Assembly (NCBI GenBank): GCA_037893245.1
Contig: JBAIAA010000605.1
Coordinates: forward strand, 2,174,501 to 2,238,500
DNA length: 64,000 nt
Reading direction: 5' to 3'
Source of the DNA: Crossaster papposus
Lineage: Eukaryota > Echinodermata > Asteroidea > Velatida > Solasteridae
The notes under the pieces: model-generated
What the model was told of the DNA's origin: nothing
The model's input: the letters and a program-made list of their open reading frames with translations, nothing else
Database searches by the model: none
Position numbers and translations under genes: made by a program
Shown: positions 10,107-21,084 of the stretch, one piece after another
How positions within the stretch are numbered: the stretch's first letter is position 1
How the letters are laid out: each line of letters begins with the position of its first letter

Positions 10107-10357
10107 AATTTTTAAAAGGTTTGGGATTCTCTAAAAGGAGATCCCAGGGTAGGGTAGTCACACTACACCTTAGTTCGTGAGGCTTCGAGCCTCCCTACCC
10201 TTTACTTAATATAACAATTAAACAGACACTAAACCAGGACGGTACAAACAGAGAGTGTAGCCACGCTACCCAAGCATTACCATGGTAGGGTACGACCCTA
10301 ACTCCCTGCTATGAAATACATATAAACATAATGCATACTATAAACTCCAAGACAACA
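10107..10357 (-). other. LINE-2 3' UTR with a nested stem-loop
   Basis: AGGGTAGGG at 10146-10154 pairs with CCCTACCCT at 10193-10201. Just inside lies a second hairpin, GAGGCTTCGAGCCTC (10179-10193). Stable 3' hairpins are how stringent LINEs let their reverse transcriptase recognise the RNA. That role here is an inference. Confidence 0.5.
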
Positions 10358-11896
10358 CTATATACGAACAACTAAACGACCACCAACGACTGTGCAAAGA
10401 ATACCCCGCACACACCAGGTAGCTTGAAAGTCTTGTTCGGACAGCCTAAAGAAGTCTGCCCGAATTCTGTCCCTGACCACACGCTTGATACGATGAAGTA
10501 CAACACCTGCGCTGACAGCGGACTTGTCGAACAAGGTCTCGCAACGCGATGACCAAACAAGCCACTTAACAACACAGATGATGTACCACACCAGAAAACA
10601 ATCTTTGCGGTTTTCAAAACCGACGGCATACAAAACACAAGGTGCGGTCAGGGAGATGTTCCTACCCAGAACTTTCCCACCCACATGTTCAGCCCAACCC
10701 CAAAGGAGCGAAAGAAAAGGACAGTCCCAAAATACATGGTTTATGGTCTCCGAGACGCCACAACCAATACGGGGGCACCTACCGGAGCCATATCCCCAAT
10801 TTAAAACCTTCGTGGCCGTTTTAACAGCTCGCCAAATGATACGCCAATTAAGATCTCTCAGGCGATGATCTAAGATTGCACGATGAGCAAATTTAAAAAC
10901 AAGATCCAAATCCTGGAAAACCAAAACCGGTTTTCTGACAAGGTCTTGGCCAAGAAAATAATAATACAGCTGGCGAGACGAGCCAGCTTCCCAGTCAAAG
11001 TTAGGGGCTATTTTAAATACGTGCAAGACTAGCTTGCAAAAATACGAATAAAAACTAGTTGGATCCCAAGCGTGGGGCCTGCTATTGGACCAAAGCCCAA
11101 CCGGCAGGACGCCACGCAAGGAAAACGTACACCAAAAAAGGGCAAAAAATCTCCAAGGCGGTCCATCAAGGTCCCAAACAGACCTAAACCCCCTGACAAA
11201 AAGACTGTCACACTTATGCCGAATATTTACAACGCCAAGGCCTCCCTGATCAATAGGTTGAAAAAGGACTGGGCGCGCAACTAAGTCGGGTTTACCCGAC
11301 CAAATAAAGCTAAAAATAGCCCTATCTATCACCTTCGCCACAGAGGCGGGAAGGGGATAAACTGGTGCTAAGAAATACAATGGGGCTAAAATGATAGAAT
11401 TAACTACCAAGGATTTAACAAGAAGAGAGAGCTTTCTCCCCTTCCACATGGCTATGCGGGTGATGAGGGCCGGGACACGATCTTTCCAATTCCGGACGCC
11501 CATGTCACCCCTACCAACTAAAACACCATTTATTTTAACCGGATCCCTGGTCCACTTAATAGGAACAAGGGAAGCCAAATCAAGGGGCCAGGACCCAAGA
11601 ATGAGACCCTGGGATTTAGACATGTTCAGGCGAGACCCGCTTGCTAGCTCAAAATGTTTAATAACTCCGAACAGCCGCACCAGCGACAAGCGATCCCGGA
11701 CAATGCAAGTGGTGTCGTCCGCGTACTGGACGACCTTGCACGACAAGCCACTGCTGCCAGGAACCACCAAACCGCCAATGCGACTGTCACGGATAACTGT
11801 AGCCGCAAAGGGCTCAATGAAAAGGACGTAGAGAAGAGGAGACAGGGGACATCCCTGCCTTACTCCCCTCGACAAACAAAAGGGATCGGACAGAAA
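10358..11896 (-). pseudogene. LINE-2 ORF2, 3' part: reverse transcriptase palm to C-terminus
   Basis: About 505 residues that continue the frame of the next entry after a one-base shift near 11890. It begins within the RT at SRGVRQGCPLSPLLY, carries the YADD catalytic motif, and ends with a thumb/connector and a C-terminal CPRIGCG...H...C zinc motif. There are no further stops in this part. Relative to LINE-1 the order of motifs is the same but sequence identity is low, so these are separate lineages. Confidence 0.85.
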
Positions 11897-13833
11897 ACTA
11901 AAATCTGACTAGAAATGTCAAAGTAAAGAATTTTAACCCAACGAAGGAAATTTGGGCCGAACCCAAATTGCCCCATTACTTTAAACAAAAAATTCCAATT
12001 GACCCTGTCGAAGGCCTTCTGTAGATCTAAAGATAAAACTAGACATGCAAGGTTCCGTCCATCCACATACGCCACCAGATCCCGAAGGAGTCTGATGTTG
12101 TCGTGGATGGACCTCCCCTTGACGCCGCACGTTTGAAAAGGACTGATAAGGTCCGGTAAGACCTTACCAAGGCGGTTACACAAGGCCTTCGACAGGATTT
12201 TGTAGTCTACATTCAACAAAGTGATTGGACGTTTATACCGGGGGTCTAAAGGGTCCCCAGGTTTGTCCAACAAAGTAATAATCCCCACACGCTGAGAATC
12301 GGCTAAAAGATTTAAACCAAGGGCACAACGAAAAACTCTCAGCAGGTCCGGGCCTATTAAATCCCAGAAACTGATGTAAAATTCCTTAGGAAGCCCGTCC
12401 CCACCGGGGGCCTTGCCGTTGGCCATTCCACGAAGGGCATAAGTCAACTCAGAAAGCTCTAAAGAACTTTCGAGTGTACAAAAAGAATCTGGGGAGACTC
12501 GGGATGACAACGAATCTAGAAAAGGGGACTGGAGATCACCCTGGACCGGCTCGTCGCTAAAAAGGTCTGAATAAAATAAACGATAGATAGAGGCTATCTC
12601 CGCCGAGGTCTCGACAACAACGCCGTCCGGACCACGAACGGAAGAAACAGATTTTTTCCTAGCTTGCTCCGATTCCAGTCGGAAGAAATATTTAGATGGC
12701 TTCTCGGCTTCATTGAGGTCACGGACTCTAGAACGAACCCGAGCCCCTTCGGCCTCGAAGTCATCCAACTTCTCCAGCTCTCCTTTAAAAAAATCATGTT
12801 TAACAAAAATGTCAGTAGATGATTTCCCGCTATTCAAATCATTAAGAACTGAATTAAGAGAGGACATCAGGTGCTCTCTCTTTTTACGCCGCTTCTTAGC
12901 GAGGCGACATGAAAAAGAAACAATAAATTGCTTACAACGAAGCTTGACTTCGTCCCACCAAAGGAGCTCGTTGCCAAACCCCCTGATGAGAGAACGCCAG
13001 CCCAAAAAAGCTTTTGTAAATTCCTCCCTGAACCCAGCAGCAGAAAGGGTGGAAATGTTACATTTCCAGTACCCCTTCCCAATGTCAGGTGAAGAGGGGA
13101 AGTTAAACTTAAGGATCACGGAGTCATGATCAGAAAAATAACATGAAGAATGTGAACAACCTTTTACATCCAATCGGTTGGACACGTAAAAACGGTCCAG
13201 ACGACTAGAAACTGAGTTGCTGGCATTACGCCATGTATAACAACGAGCATGAGGATGGAGACCCCTCCAACAATCATCTAAAGAAAACGTGGTCAATAAT
13301 TGACTCAACTCCACTGCACCAATATCACCAGATGTGAAAACAGAGCCACGGCGATCCATGGAAACATTTAAAACGCAATTAAAATCCCCACAGAGAATAA
13401 TGGGAAAGTTGCCTGTCAAATGAGAGACCAGATTAGAAAAGAAAAGACGACGGGCCCCAGGGTCCGTGGGTGCGTAAACTGTGCACAGCTTAACACTCTT
13501 CCCGGGACCCTGGAGGGTACCGCTAATAATACGACCTTCAGTGTCAACTGAAGGATCTAAAAAACGTAATGGACTACGGGGCGAAAAAAGAATGACGGTG
13601 CCGCAGGAGAAAGATGTGCCAAAACTGGCAAACATCCTCCCCCTCCATTCCGTCTGCCAAAAATCAAGATCAGAAAAAATAATATGACATTCCTGCAAGC
13701 AGGAAATATCATAAGACTTGCAAAACTGAAAAATACGCCGTCTTTTAATGGGGTCGCGCATACCGTTAACATTCAAAGAAATAACAGAAATCATTGTGAT
13801 TGAAAAGAGAAGAAGCCGAAAAAAGGCAACCAT
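11897..13833 (-). pseudogene. LINE-2 ORF2, 5' part: complete APE-like endonuclease and RT fingers
   Basis: The likely start is the ATG at 13833 or 13794; the latter gives MISVISLNVNG, the usual endonuclease start. Endonuclease motifs are complete: SLNVNGMRD, CLQECH, VYAPTDP, CGDFNC, SSRLDRFYVS and SDHD. A linker follows (SKYFFRLE) and then RT blocks KAPGGDGLP, KRPITLLNVDYKI and SLDLQKAFDRV. A one-base frameshift near 11890 separates the catalytic YADD half. The endonuclease type places the element with L1/Tx1-like LINEs. Confidence 0.87.
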
Positions 13834-13868
13834 AGGAGGGGTCAACTTAGAATAAGAACAAAAACAAA

Positions 13869-14219
13869 TCAATACTTAATTGAAGACACAAGGCCAGTCA
13901 CATCTGTGTCCAGGACATACCGGGTATGTTCCCGGACCAGATGGCCGACCCAAAACGACGGAGAAACGGCTGTGTCGTCACACACCGGACAGGGAATCAA
14001 CGCCCCACGATTGTGGGTTCCCTGCCGGTGAGTGACAAAATCCTCCCAGGTCGAGAACTCGGCATTGCAACCCGAAAGGTTGCAGCGAACTGCCAAGTCC
14101 TTAGAGCCTGGAAGGACAAGAAATTTGGTTTTGACCTCGGCCTGGCGGACCAGGTCTAACGAAGGACCCTGGAGAGCCTCATGAGGGGTCTCCGGGGTTA
14201 TCTCCTTCTTATTTTTCAC
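13869..14219 (-). pseudogene. LINE-2 Cys/His finger segment between ORF1 and ORF2
   Basis: A 116-residue open frame without any ATG; its first codon is GTG directly after an in-frame TAG. It has two C2H2-like fingers: CNLSGC...FVTHRQGTH and CPVC...FWVGHLVREH. The frame ends 35-75 bp before the plausible ORF2 start codons. Because the CR1-like tail lies immediately upstream, the simplest reading is that this is the displaced C-terminal part of ORF1. A separate small ORF that has lost its start is the alternative. Confidence 0.55.
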
Positions 14220-14249
14220 CTAAAAGGTTTTTTTATTTGGCGGGTTTTC

Positions 14250-14416
14250 GCCTATCTCGTAAATCAGAATTAGTATTAATGTTTAGAATTCCTGTAATAT
14301 CCTTGTATTTATAATATGTACTGTTATTTTATTTGATGATGTATGCAGGGCCCCAATGAAAACCAGTTTTAAACTGTTTGGGCACACCCTGGGTAAAGAA
14401 ATGGAATAAAATAAAT
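14250..14416 (+). mobile_element. CR1/L2-like LINE 3' tail nested in LINE-2
   Basis: On the plus strand, GCAGGGCCCCAATGAAAACC and AAACTGTTTGGGCACACC are followed by a GGGTAAAGAAATGGAATAAAATAAA-type end, closely matching 42708-42776 elsewhere in the window. Short 5'-truncated LINE tails of the CR1 group end in this way. The insertion cuts the ORF1 frame, whose last residues (IYFIPFLYPGCAQTV) are encoded by the tail. The left edge is uncertain. Confidence 0.65.
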
Positions 14417-15590
14417 CTCCACTGACGAAACAGAGTTCATGGAGTGCTCGGAATCTGAACAAGAATCTGGCTCACATTCCGCGCTAGCTACCCGTGGGCC
14501 CTTCTTAGAGGTGCCCTCGTCAGAAGAACCAGTATCCAAAATACGTTTCCGCCCACCCTTGCGGCGTTTGCGCCTAGGGGCACGGGACTGGCCGCCAGAG
14601 GATTTTCCCTGGCGGGCTACACGGTCATTAAAAGCAGAGATACATTCCGGCTCGCCACAAAACAATTCTAGCGTGCTGTAACCTTTTGTGCACATTGCAC
14701 AAGAGATTGTACGGGTCGACTTGTGACCTACTGGAAGATCGCAATTCATGCACAAATCGTTCGGGTTTGGAGGACCAACGGTCTCCCCACAAGTGTGGCA
14801 CTTAGCCGTCTGCTGGTCAGGCGGACCAGCTTCCGGCTTAGGTGTAGTCGCGGGCACCGATTCGGAAGTATCAGGAACCGGTTCCGCAGACCGATCCGGG
14901 GGAGCAGTCTGCTTCGCCATCAGATCCAGAGTGATGACCACGTCCTCCCGCACTACCTGAGCCCAGGAGCGACGGGGGACTACCTTGTTTGCAAAAGAAA
15001 CGGGGCATAATTTGAAACTGTGCCCCACATCCCCGCAAACAGTACAAACAACTCGGTTGGGGCACGAGGAAGCCATGTGCCCTAAACGGAGGCACTTAAA
15101 GCACTTTTGCTCTTTACAGCTATTAGCAAAATGACCATTTTTGCCACACTTGGCGCACGTTTTGGGTTGGCCTATATACGACACCCAGGCGTTCCTGTTC
15201 CCGATCCGGAAAACGGAAGGAATGTGCTGTTTTATTTTCATGCGGTATTGCCGGGTGCCGTTAAAAACAGAGGGTTCTCCAGCGTAGGTACAAAACCTAC
15301 TCTGGAGAACCTCACCGAACGCAGCAAGTTTGCCTCGGACGACGTTGTCTTCTATACCAATATTGATGTAGTGGATGGTCACAATGACCACCCCCTCATA
15401 AGACAAAACCTCACAGGACGGGATCAGATTGTGTCGGAATATATACTTTCGCCAATTCGGGCGTCTTGAACACAACATCAAAACGGTGGCCCGGTAAGGG
15501 CTGAACTGCAGACAGATGATCTTTGTCGGGTTTTACTTCGCCGGGGAACCGCAGTTCCACGGCGCATTCCTTATACTGTAGCGGTGGCAT
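14369..15590 (-). pseudogene. LINE-2 ORF1: CCHC knuckles plus PHD-like Cys/His cluster
   Basis: The natural start is the ATG at 15590 (MPPLQYKECAVELRFPG). A frameshift near 15425 moves reading into the 370-residue frame that ends at 14369. Three zinc knuckles are visible: CAKCGKNGHFANSC, CFKCLRLGHMASSC and CTVCGDVGHSFKLC. Further on, a C-x2-C-x13-C-x2-C-x5-H-x7-C-x2-C-x11-C-x4-C pattern (from CHTCGETV to CGEPEC) resembles a PHD finger. A basic patch (RKRRKGGRKR) and a Ser/Asp-rich tail follow. The last codons come from the nested CR1-like tail. Confidence 0.82.
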
Positions 15591-16158
15591 CTTGCCAGTC
15601 TACAGAAAAGGACAAAACACAAAAACACAAATACTCAAAAGTTGCTACTTGCAACAACAAAAACGAAACGATTAGGTTGGCGTAAAATACACCAACCTAC
15701 TACAGGGGCATCAATCTCCACGGGTTGCAATTGCCAACCCGCAAATAAAGATGCAACGAAGAAAAAAACAAAAAAACAAACAACTAGAGAGTTATATACA
15801 CGCTCAGTAAATACAGCGTACAAACTGTATACACAAATGTAAGGTATACAAAAATGTATACAAAACAAAATGGCGTGAAGGCAAGACTTGTTGCCTTCAC
15901 CCACACAAACACACGCATACAAATATAAAACCCGTAGCGATACACACACAACTGGTGTTATGTAACCGCCACGGGTAACTGAACAAAGAAAAGAAAAGCC
16001 GTACACTGCCAGGCGTGAACAAAAGAAGAGGCAAACAAAGGCCTATGCTGGCTAGTACAGAACTGCCTACCAACCTAGTCAATAAATGAAGACGAAGACA
16101 ATAGTACAAAATATGCAGCTGGAAAACGAGCTAAATCTCGACAACGCTTCGAAAAAAT
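15591..16158 (-). other. LINE-2 5' UTR
   Basis: There is no supported frame between the ORF1 start and the target duplication. The sequence is A-rich on the plus strand with CACACA and TATACA stretches. Internal promoter elements are expected here in a LINE, but none can be named from sequence. Confidence 0.6.
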
Positions 16159-16175
16159 TGCCCCGATTGATACTT

Positions 16176-17625
16176 GTTATTATATTGCGGAGTAAACATA
16201 GTACCAGTTGAGCGCCGGCTCCGTTTTCGGGTTCGAATTCGTGCGCGTCGACCACGTTTCAGTCACAGCCTGGGAACGTTAACAATTGATTTATTCCTTT
16301 CGTGTTGCCTTTTGGGCAAATTTCTTTGCTTCACATTGTCGATACTTAAATATTACAACATTATCTGTCTCAAAACACTCCGAAACATATCGCTATTGCC
16401 TCAATTTCAACTTTGATCGTGCAAAAATGTCGCGAAATTGTATGGCGATAGTGGATATGAATATGCAATTTAGAAACGTGACTGCATTACGTCAGTTGAG
16501 GGCGCACTGTCAGATGGCCGGCCTGTTGGGTTTTTTAATCAGGATTTTCACGATGATGTAAATCAGAAATCCCGAAGTGGTTCGTATTGTTTCCCGTACG
16601 ATTCCTGTTAAAAAATCACGAGACGCAGGCAGCATGCAAGCGAAGATCGACTGCCTATTGAGTATTATTAGTTCGGAAGTAGGGAAGTATTTTTACAAAG
16701 ATTGTTTGTTATTCAGAGTCGATGGTATTCTACGGAGCCCCTAAAGGGACATATGACGAATAAAAATCACCGTTACGAAATAATTTGAGTATTTTATTTT
16801 GTGCACTCAAAATAACTTATTTCGTGATCTCGAAATGTTTTCGTGGCCACGAAATGACTTCTTGCGCTCCAAGAATATCTGTTCGTGAGCTCGAAATAAT
16901 TTCGTGCGCTCGAAATACTTTCTAGCTGGTACTCTACTCGCTAAGTTTCGCGATTTGTTTGTCATACAATCCATTGTGTTTTTAAGACGTCAACAAGGTG
17001 TATCTATAAGTTACGATTTCACCCAGCTAGCAGGTGCCGCGCGAAGCGCGGCATCCTGCTAGTCTATACTATAAAAGATGAAAATGCGCCATCTTGTCCC
17101 TGGGCGCCGCCATCTTGGAACACAGGGCCGCGTCATCTTGGCGCGTGGTTGGCGCCATGTTGGAGAGACGCGGCGCTTTTGGTCGGGCGACTCGTCGCCG
17201 TGCGTGTGTGCCGCCGGCGTCGGTGCGGCGGGGTGCCGGATCGTTCTCGACGACGAATCCCCCGGGGAATAAGATTTTTAAAAAAATCGTATTCGTCCGT
17301 GGTGAGATTTGGGAGAAACAGACGTTACTGATAAACGTGCAGTCGCTTTTCTATTGCCTGTCGATGTGTGTGGGCCTTTTTGCGTAAACTATTGCATTAT
17401 TTTTGCATTGTTCGGGCCGAAGCCTTCCCGAAATCGTATACCGTAACTCGGTTGCCGAATTGTTGGCTGTTCGCGATTAAGCGGCAGCTACTGCGTTACA
17501 CGAAGCCTTCGCAAATTAATTGTATCCGCCTTGCTCGCTCGGTGGCCGAGTTGTTGCCGAGTTTGTTGTTCGCGATTGGGCGGCGCATCCCGTATTATTT
17601 GAGCTGGTGCCCCGCTTTATACTCC
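16176..17625 (+). repeat. Copy C of the ~1.4-kb tandem unit
   Basis: Complete copy from ATTGCGGAGTAAACATAG to CCCCGCTTTATACTCC. It carries the hairpin block (17031-17063) and the GCCATCTTG cluster. It joins copy D head-to-tail with no LINE, showing the natural unit junction TTTATACTCCCTTGGTTATT. Confidence 0.87.
16427..16561 (+). other. Small conserved ATG frame in unit C
   Basis: The same 44-residue frame as in unit B (MSRNCMAIVDMNMQF...), with one conservative change. Function unknown. Confidence 0.3.
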
Positions 17626-18386
17626 CTTGGTTATTGCGGTGGAAACATAGTACCAGTTGAGCGCCAGCTTCGTTTCCGTGCGCGTCGACCACTTTACGGT
17701 CACAGTTTTGGAACGTAAAAACAATGATTTAGTCCCTTCGTGTTGCCTTTTGGACAAATTTCTTTTTTCACATTGTAAATACTTTAATATTACAACATTA
17801 TCTATATAAAAACACTCTGAAACATATCGCTATTGCCTCAATTTCAACTTTGATCGTGCACAAATGTCGCGAAATTGTATGTCGATCGTGGATATGAATA
17901 TGCAATTTAGAAACGTGACTGCATTACGTCAGTTGAGGGCGCACTGTCAGATGGCCGGCCTGTTGTTTTTTAATCATGATTTTCACGATGATAAAATCAG
18001 AAATCCCGAAGTGGTTCGTATTGTTTACCGTACGATTTCTGTTAAAAATCATGAGACGCAGGCAGCATGCAAGCGAAGATGGACTGCCTATTGACATGGA
18101 GGAATAAGCCTTCTTATTCCTCCATGCTATTGAGTATTATTAGTTCGAAAGTCGGAAAGTATTTTTACAACAAGGATTGTTTTTATTCAGAGTCAACGGT
18201 ATTCTACGGAGCCCCTAAAGGGACATATGACGAATACAAATCACCGTTACGAAATAATTTGAGTTTTTTATTTCGTGCACTCAAAATAACTTATTTCGTG
18301 AGCTCGAAATGTTTTCGTGGTCACGAAATGACTTCGTGCGCTCCCAAAAATTTGTTCGTGAGCTCAAAATAATTTTATGCGCTCGA
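17626..18386 (+). repeat. Copy D of the tandem unit, truncated
   Basis: Begins head-to-tail after copy C and breaks off within the CGAAAT palindrome zone near 18386, where a further partial unit starts at GTCACAGTCACAG. It contains a 16-bp insert near 18098-18124 (GGAGGAATAAG...TATTCCTCC) that forms a hairpin. Confidence 0.8.
17864..18094 (+). other. Longest version of the unit ATG frame (76 residues)
   Basis: Starts MSRNCMSIVDMNMQF and continues through FFNHDFHDDKIRNPEVV to CKRRWTAY. Relative to copies B and C it differs by small indels that keep the frame open. This could be nearer to the ancestral coding state, or chance. No family recognised. Confidence 0.3.
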
Positions 18387-18690
18387 AAGTCACAGTCACA
18401 GTTTTGGAACGTAAAAACAATGATTTATTCCTTTCGTCTTCCTTTCACATTGTCAATACTTAAATATTACAACATTATCTCTCTAAAAACACTCCGAAAC
18501 ATATCGCTATTGCCTAAATTTTAACTTTGATCGTGCAAAAATGTCGCGAAATTGTTTGGCGATCGTGGATATGAATATTCAATTTAGAAACGTGACTGCA
18601 TTACGCGGATTGTTTTTATTTAGAGTCAATGGTATCCTACGGAGCCCCTCAAGGGACATATGACGAATACAAATCACAGTGACGAAATCA
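18387..18690 (+). repeat. Degenerate partial copy E of the tandem unit
   Basis: The segment from the GTCACAG region through the ATG frame start (18541) is present. It then jumps at GCATTACG to the later GGATTGTTTTTATT segment, so internal parts are deleted. Confidence 0.7.
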
Positions 18691-19190
18691 TTTGATTATT
18701 TCATTTCGTGCGCTCGAAACCATTTCGTGCTCACGAAATCATTTCGAGCCCACGAAATCATTTCGAGCCCACGAAATCATTTCGAGCCCTCGAAATAACT
18801 TATTTCGTGAGCTCGAAATGATTTCGTGCCCACTATAAAATGATTTCGTGCGCTCGAAAAAACAAAATTATGAGCTCGAAATGTTCTGCGTTTGTTTGTC
18901 ATACAATTACGGAGCCCCTAAAGGGACATATGACGAATACAAATCACCGTGACGAAATAATTTGAGTTTTTTATTTTGTGCGCTCGAAATCATTTCGTGC
19001 CCACGAAATCATTTCGTGCACTCGAAATAACTTATTTCGTGAGCTCGAAATCATTTCGTGCCCACGACTGATTTCGTGCGCTCGAAAAAAATCTTTTCGT
19101 GAGCTCGAAATCATTTCGTGCGCTCGAAATACTTTGTTTCGTGCGCTCGAAATCATTTCGTGAGCTCGAAATCATCTCGCGTGCTGTGGG
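18691..19190. repeat. Palindromic minisatellite built on ATTTCGTGAGCTCGAAAT
   Basis: Roughly 25 half-units of CGAAAT/ATTTCG joined by GAGCTC, GCGCTC or CCCAC. The core is self-complementary, so both strands and all frames look alike. A unit fragment (18903-18965, GGAGCCCCTAAAGGGACATA) is embedded. The array is an expansion of the palindromes present once per unit. Confidence 0.85.
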
Positions 19191-19364
19191 AGAATAATGG
19201 AAGGGCCATGTTTTATCGCCTGTTTAAATATTCCCACGTGTTGGCTCTCGATCAATGGGAATGGATAAACTCTCTAGAATTTATGAATATGATTTAAAAG
19301 CTCGTTTTTGCACAACAAAGTTGCCTAAATAATTCCGTTCACCCATGCACAAAAGGGTATACGG

Positions 19365-19800
19365 GTTGGACATAATCGTCCGTCGGACGTAATGGGTCGG
19401 ACATAATCGTTCGTCGGACGTAATGGGTCGGACATAATTCGTCCGTCGGACGTAATGGGTCGGACATAATCGTCTGCTGGACGTAATGGGTCGGACATAA
19501 TTCGTCCGTCGGACGTAATGGGTCGGATATAATCGTCTACCGGACGTAATGGAAGTTGGACATAATCGTCCGTCGGACGTACTGGGTCTGACATAATCGT
19601 CCGTCGGACGTAATGGGTCGGATATAATCGTCTGCTGGACATAATGGGTCGGATATATTTGTCCGTCGGACGTAATGGGTCGGACATAATCGTCTGCCGG
19701 ACGTAATGGGTCGGACATAATCGGTCGGACATAATCGTCCGTCGGACGTAATGGGTCGGACATAATCGTTTCTGTACGTCCAAAATTTACTGTCGGATGT
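19365..19800. repeat. 31-bp minisatellite, about 13 copies
   Basis: Unit GGTCGGACATAATCGTCCGTCGGACGTAATG with 31-33-bp variants. Each contains the near-palindrome CGTCCGTCGGACG. Repeats are direct and adjacent with no spacers, so this is a minisatellite. The open frames across it are products of the repeat. Confidence 0.92.
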
Positions 19801-19966
19801 AATGGAACAAGCGGACATAATGGGCGTGAACAAACGTAGTTAAACGTAGTGGACCGTAGTTTTGAACGCACTTGATTTGGCCGTTGTTAGCCCAAAGGTT
19901 TTTAACATGTTGAAAATATGTCTACAGTCACCTTGAATGCCTATATCGTACTGTGAGCCTAGTATA

Positions 19967-20066
19967 TACGTAGTGGGGACCGTAGTGGGGACCGTAGTGG
20001 GGACCGTAGTGGGGACCGTAGTGGGGACCGTAGTGGGGACCGTAGTTAACCACCGTAGTTAACCAC
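19967..20066 (+). repeat. 12-bp tandem repeat GGGACCGTAGTG
   Basis: About seven copies followed by two copies of a 13-bp variant (CGTAGTTAACCAC). Related CGTAGT words precede it from 19835. Confidence 0.88.
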
Positions 20067-20122
20067 AACACTGCGTCGAAGTACGGTCTACTCATTTTAA
20101 GTGTAGTCTTGTAAAATTAAAT

Positions 20123-20222
20123 TCCGGAGATCGTCGTCATTACAGAATATAGTCTATGTTTTATTGCAAAATCACAATGGCCAACATTAAACGAGGGGGG
20201 AAGGGGGGGGGGGGGGGGGGGG
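20123..20222 (+). repeat. Dispersed-repeat fragment followed by poly(G)
   Basis: GGAGATCGTCGTCATTA... to TTTATTGCA recurs at 26891-26940. It is followed by a G6 and a G20 run (20203-20222). Confidence 0.6.
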
Positions 20223-20229
20223 TCTCCCC

Positions 20230-20779
20230 TTCTCATATATTGCTTCATATGTCCGACTACATCACCATTGCCAAACTTTCAAAATCTTTTAAAAATACTT
20301 GAAACTCTCTCACAGGTGTTCAGACTTTAAAGACGAAATGATGACCAACATGCCATCTTTCATGTTCTTTTCAATTGTTGGTGGATTTTCCCACGGCGTT
20401 TTGGAGAATTTACACCCAAAGAAGACCACCGGGTACTTCAGCTAGTGTTAGATAAAGCGCCATGTAGCTAATGGCGTCAACATTAAGATTGGTTAAAAAG
20501 TTTCTCGGACATAACGATGTTTAAAAAAGTGATATGAAACAGTAATCATTCAAAAAGGCATTTAATAAACAAATATTGAGTGACGGCGATGATGTGAGTT
20601 TTGTATTTGTCATCATACAAGTACAAAGGAGTCTAGATTTTGTTTTGTGACGCAACTGATAATATTTGCGACTTCATTACATTTCAGGCTGTCAATTCAG
20701 GTTTGGTATCTTCCTTGAACGTAATCAGCGTGTGGCCTTCGGTAGAAGGAGTTGGCATAGTAACCAGAGAATTACCTCT
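20230..20779. other. Spacer with no gene recognised
   Basis: AT-rich unique-looking sequence with no supported open frame, RNA gene or inverted repeat. Confidence 0.4.
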
Positions 20780-21084
20780 CATTCTCATTAGATTCACTGA
20801 AACTAAACCAATATCGTGGATAGTTCGTGTTGTCAGTTTTAAAGCTATAATAATAATAATGTAAAGACTCCTCTGAATAGACGACTTTTTTCTCTGGCTT
20901 TATCATTCAAGTTTTAAGAATGGAATCAACGAGCGTGAAATTGATATGAACGCATATGCAATCTCCCGATTGCCGTGGCCTTGCATGACGACAATTAATT
21001 AAAACGAATTAAGAGTGAACCTTAGCGCTTAACGTTTATCCAGAATCTCACAGACCGATGAGGTTATCAGCTTACGATAAAACA

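Larger units (their letters stand above)
10107..16158 (-). mobile_element. LINE-2: full-length Tx1/L1-like retrotransposon with target duplication
   Basis: About 6.05 kb on the minus strand, with 5' UTR, ORF1, a Cys/His finger frame, ORF2 and a structured 3' UTR. It is flanked by TGCCCCGATTTATACT (10091-10106) and TGCCCCGATTGATACT (16159-16174), a 16-bp duplication with one mismatch. It inserted at the same point of the unit as LINE-1. ORF1 and ORF2 each carry a single-base-type frameshift, and a CR1-like tail is nested within it (about 14250-14416), so this copy is no longer active. Confidence 0.9.

Noticed and set aside
19365-19800. CRISPR-like array of ~31-bp repeats and the long minus-strand frames across it
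   Set aside because: Repeats are directly adjacent without unique spacers, in a eukaryotic context. The same peptide appears in all three frames because the unit length is not a multiple of three.
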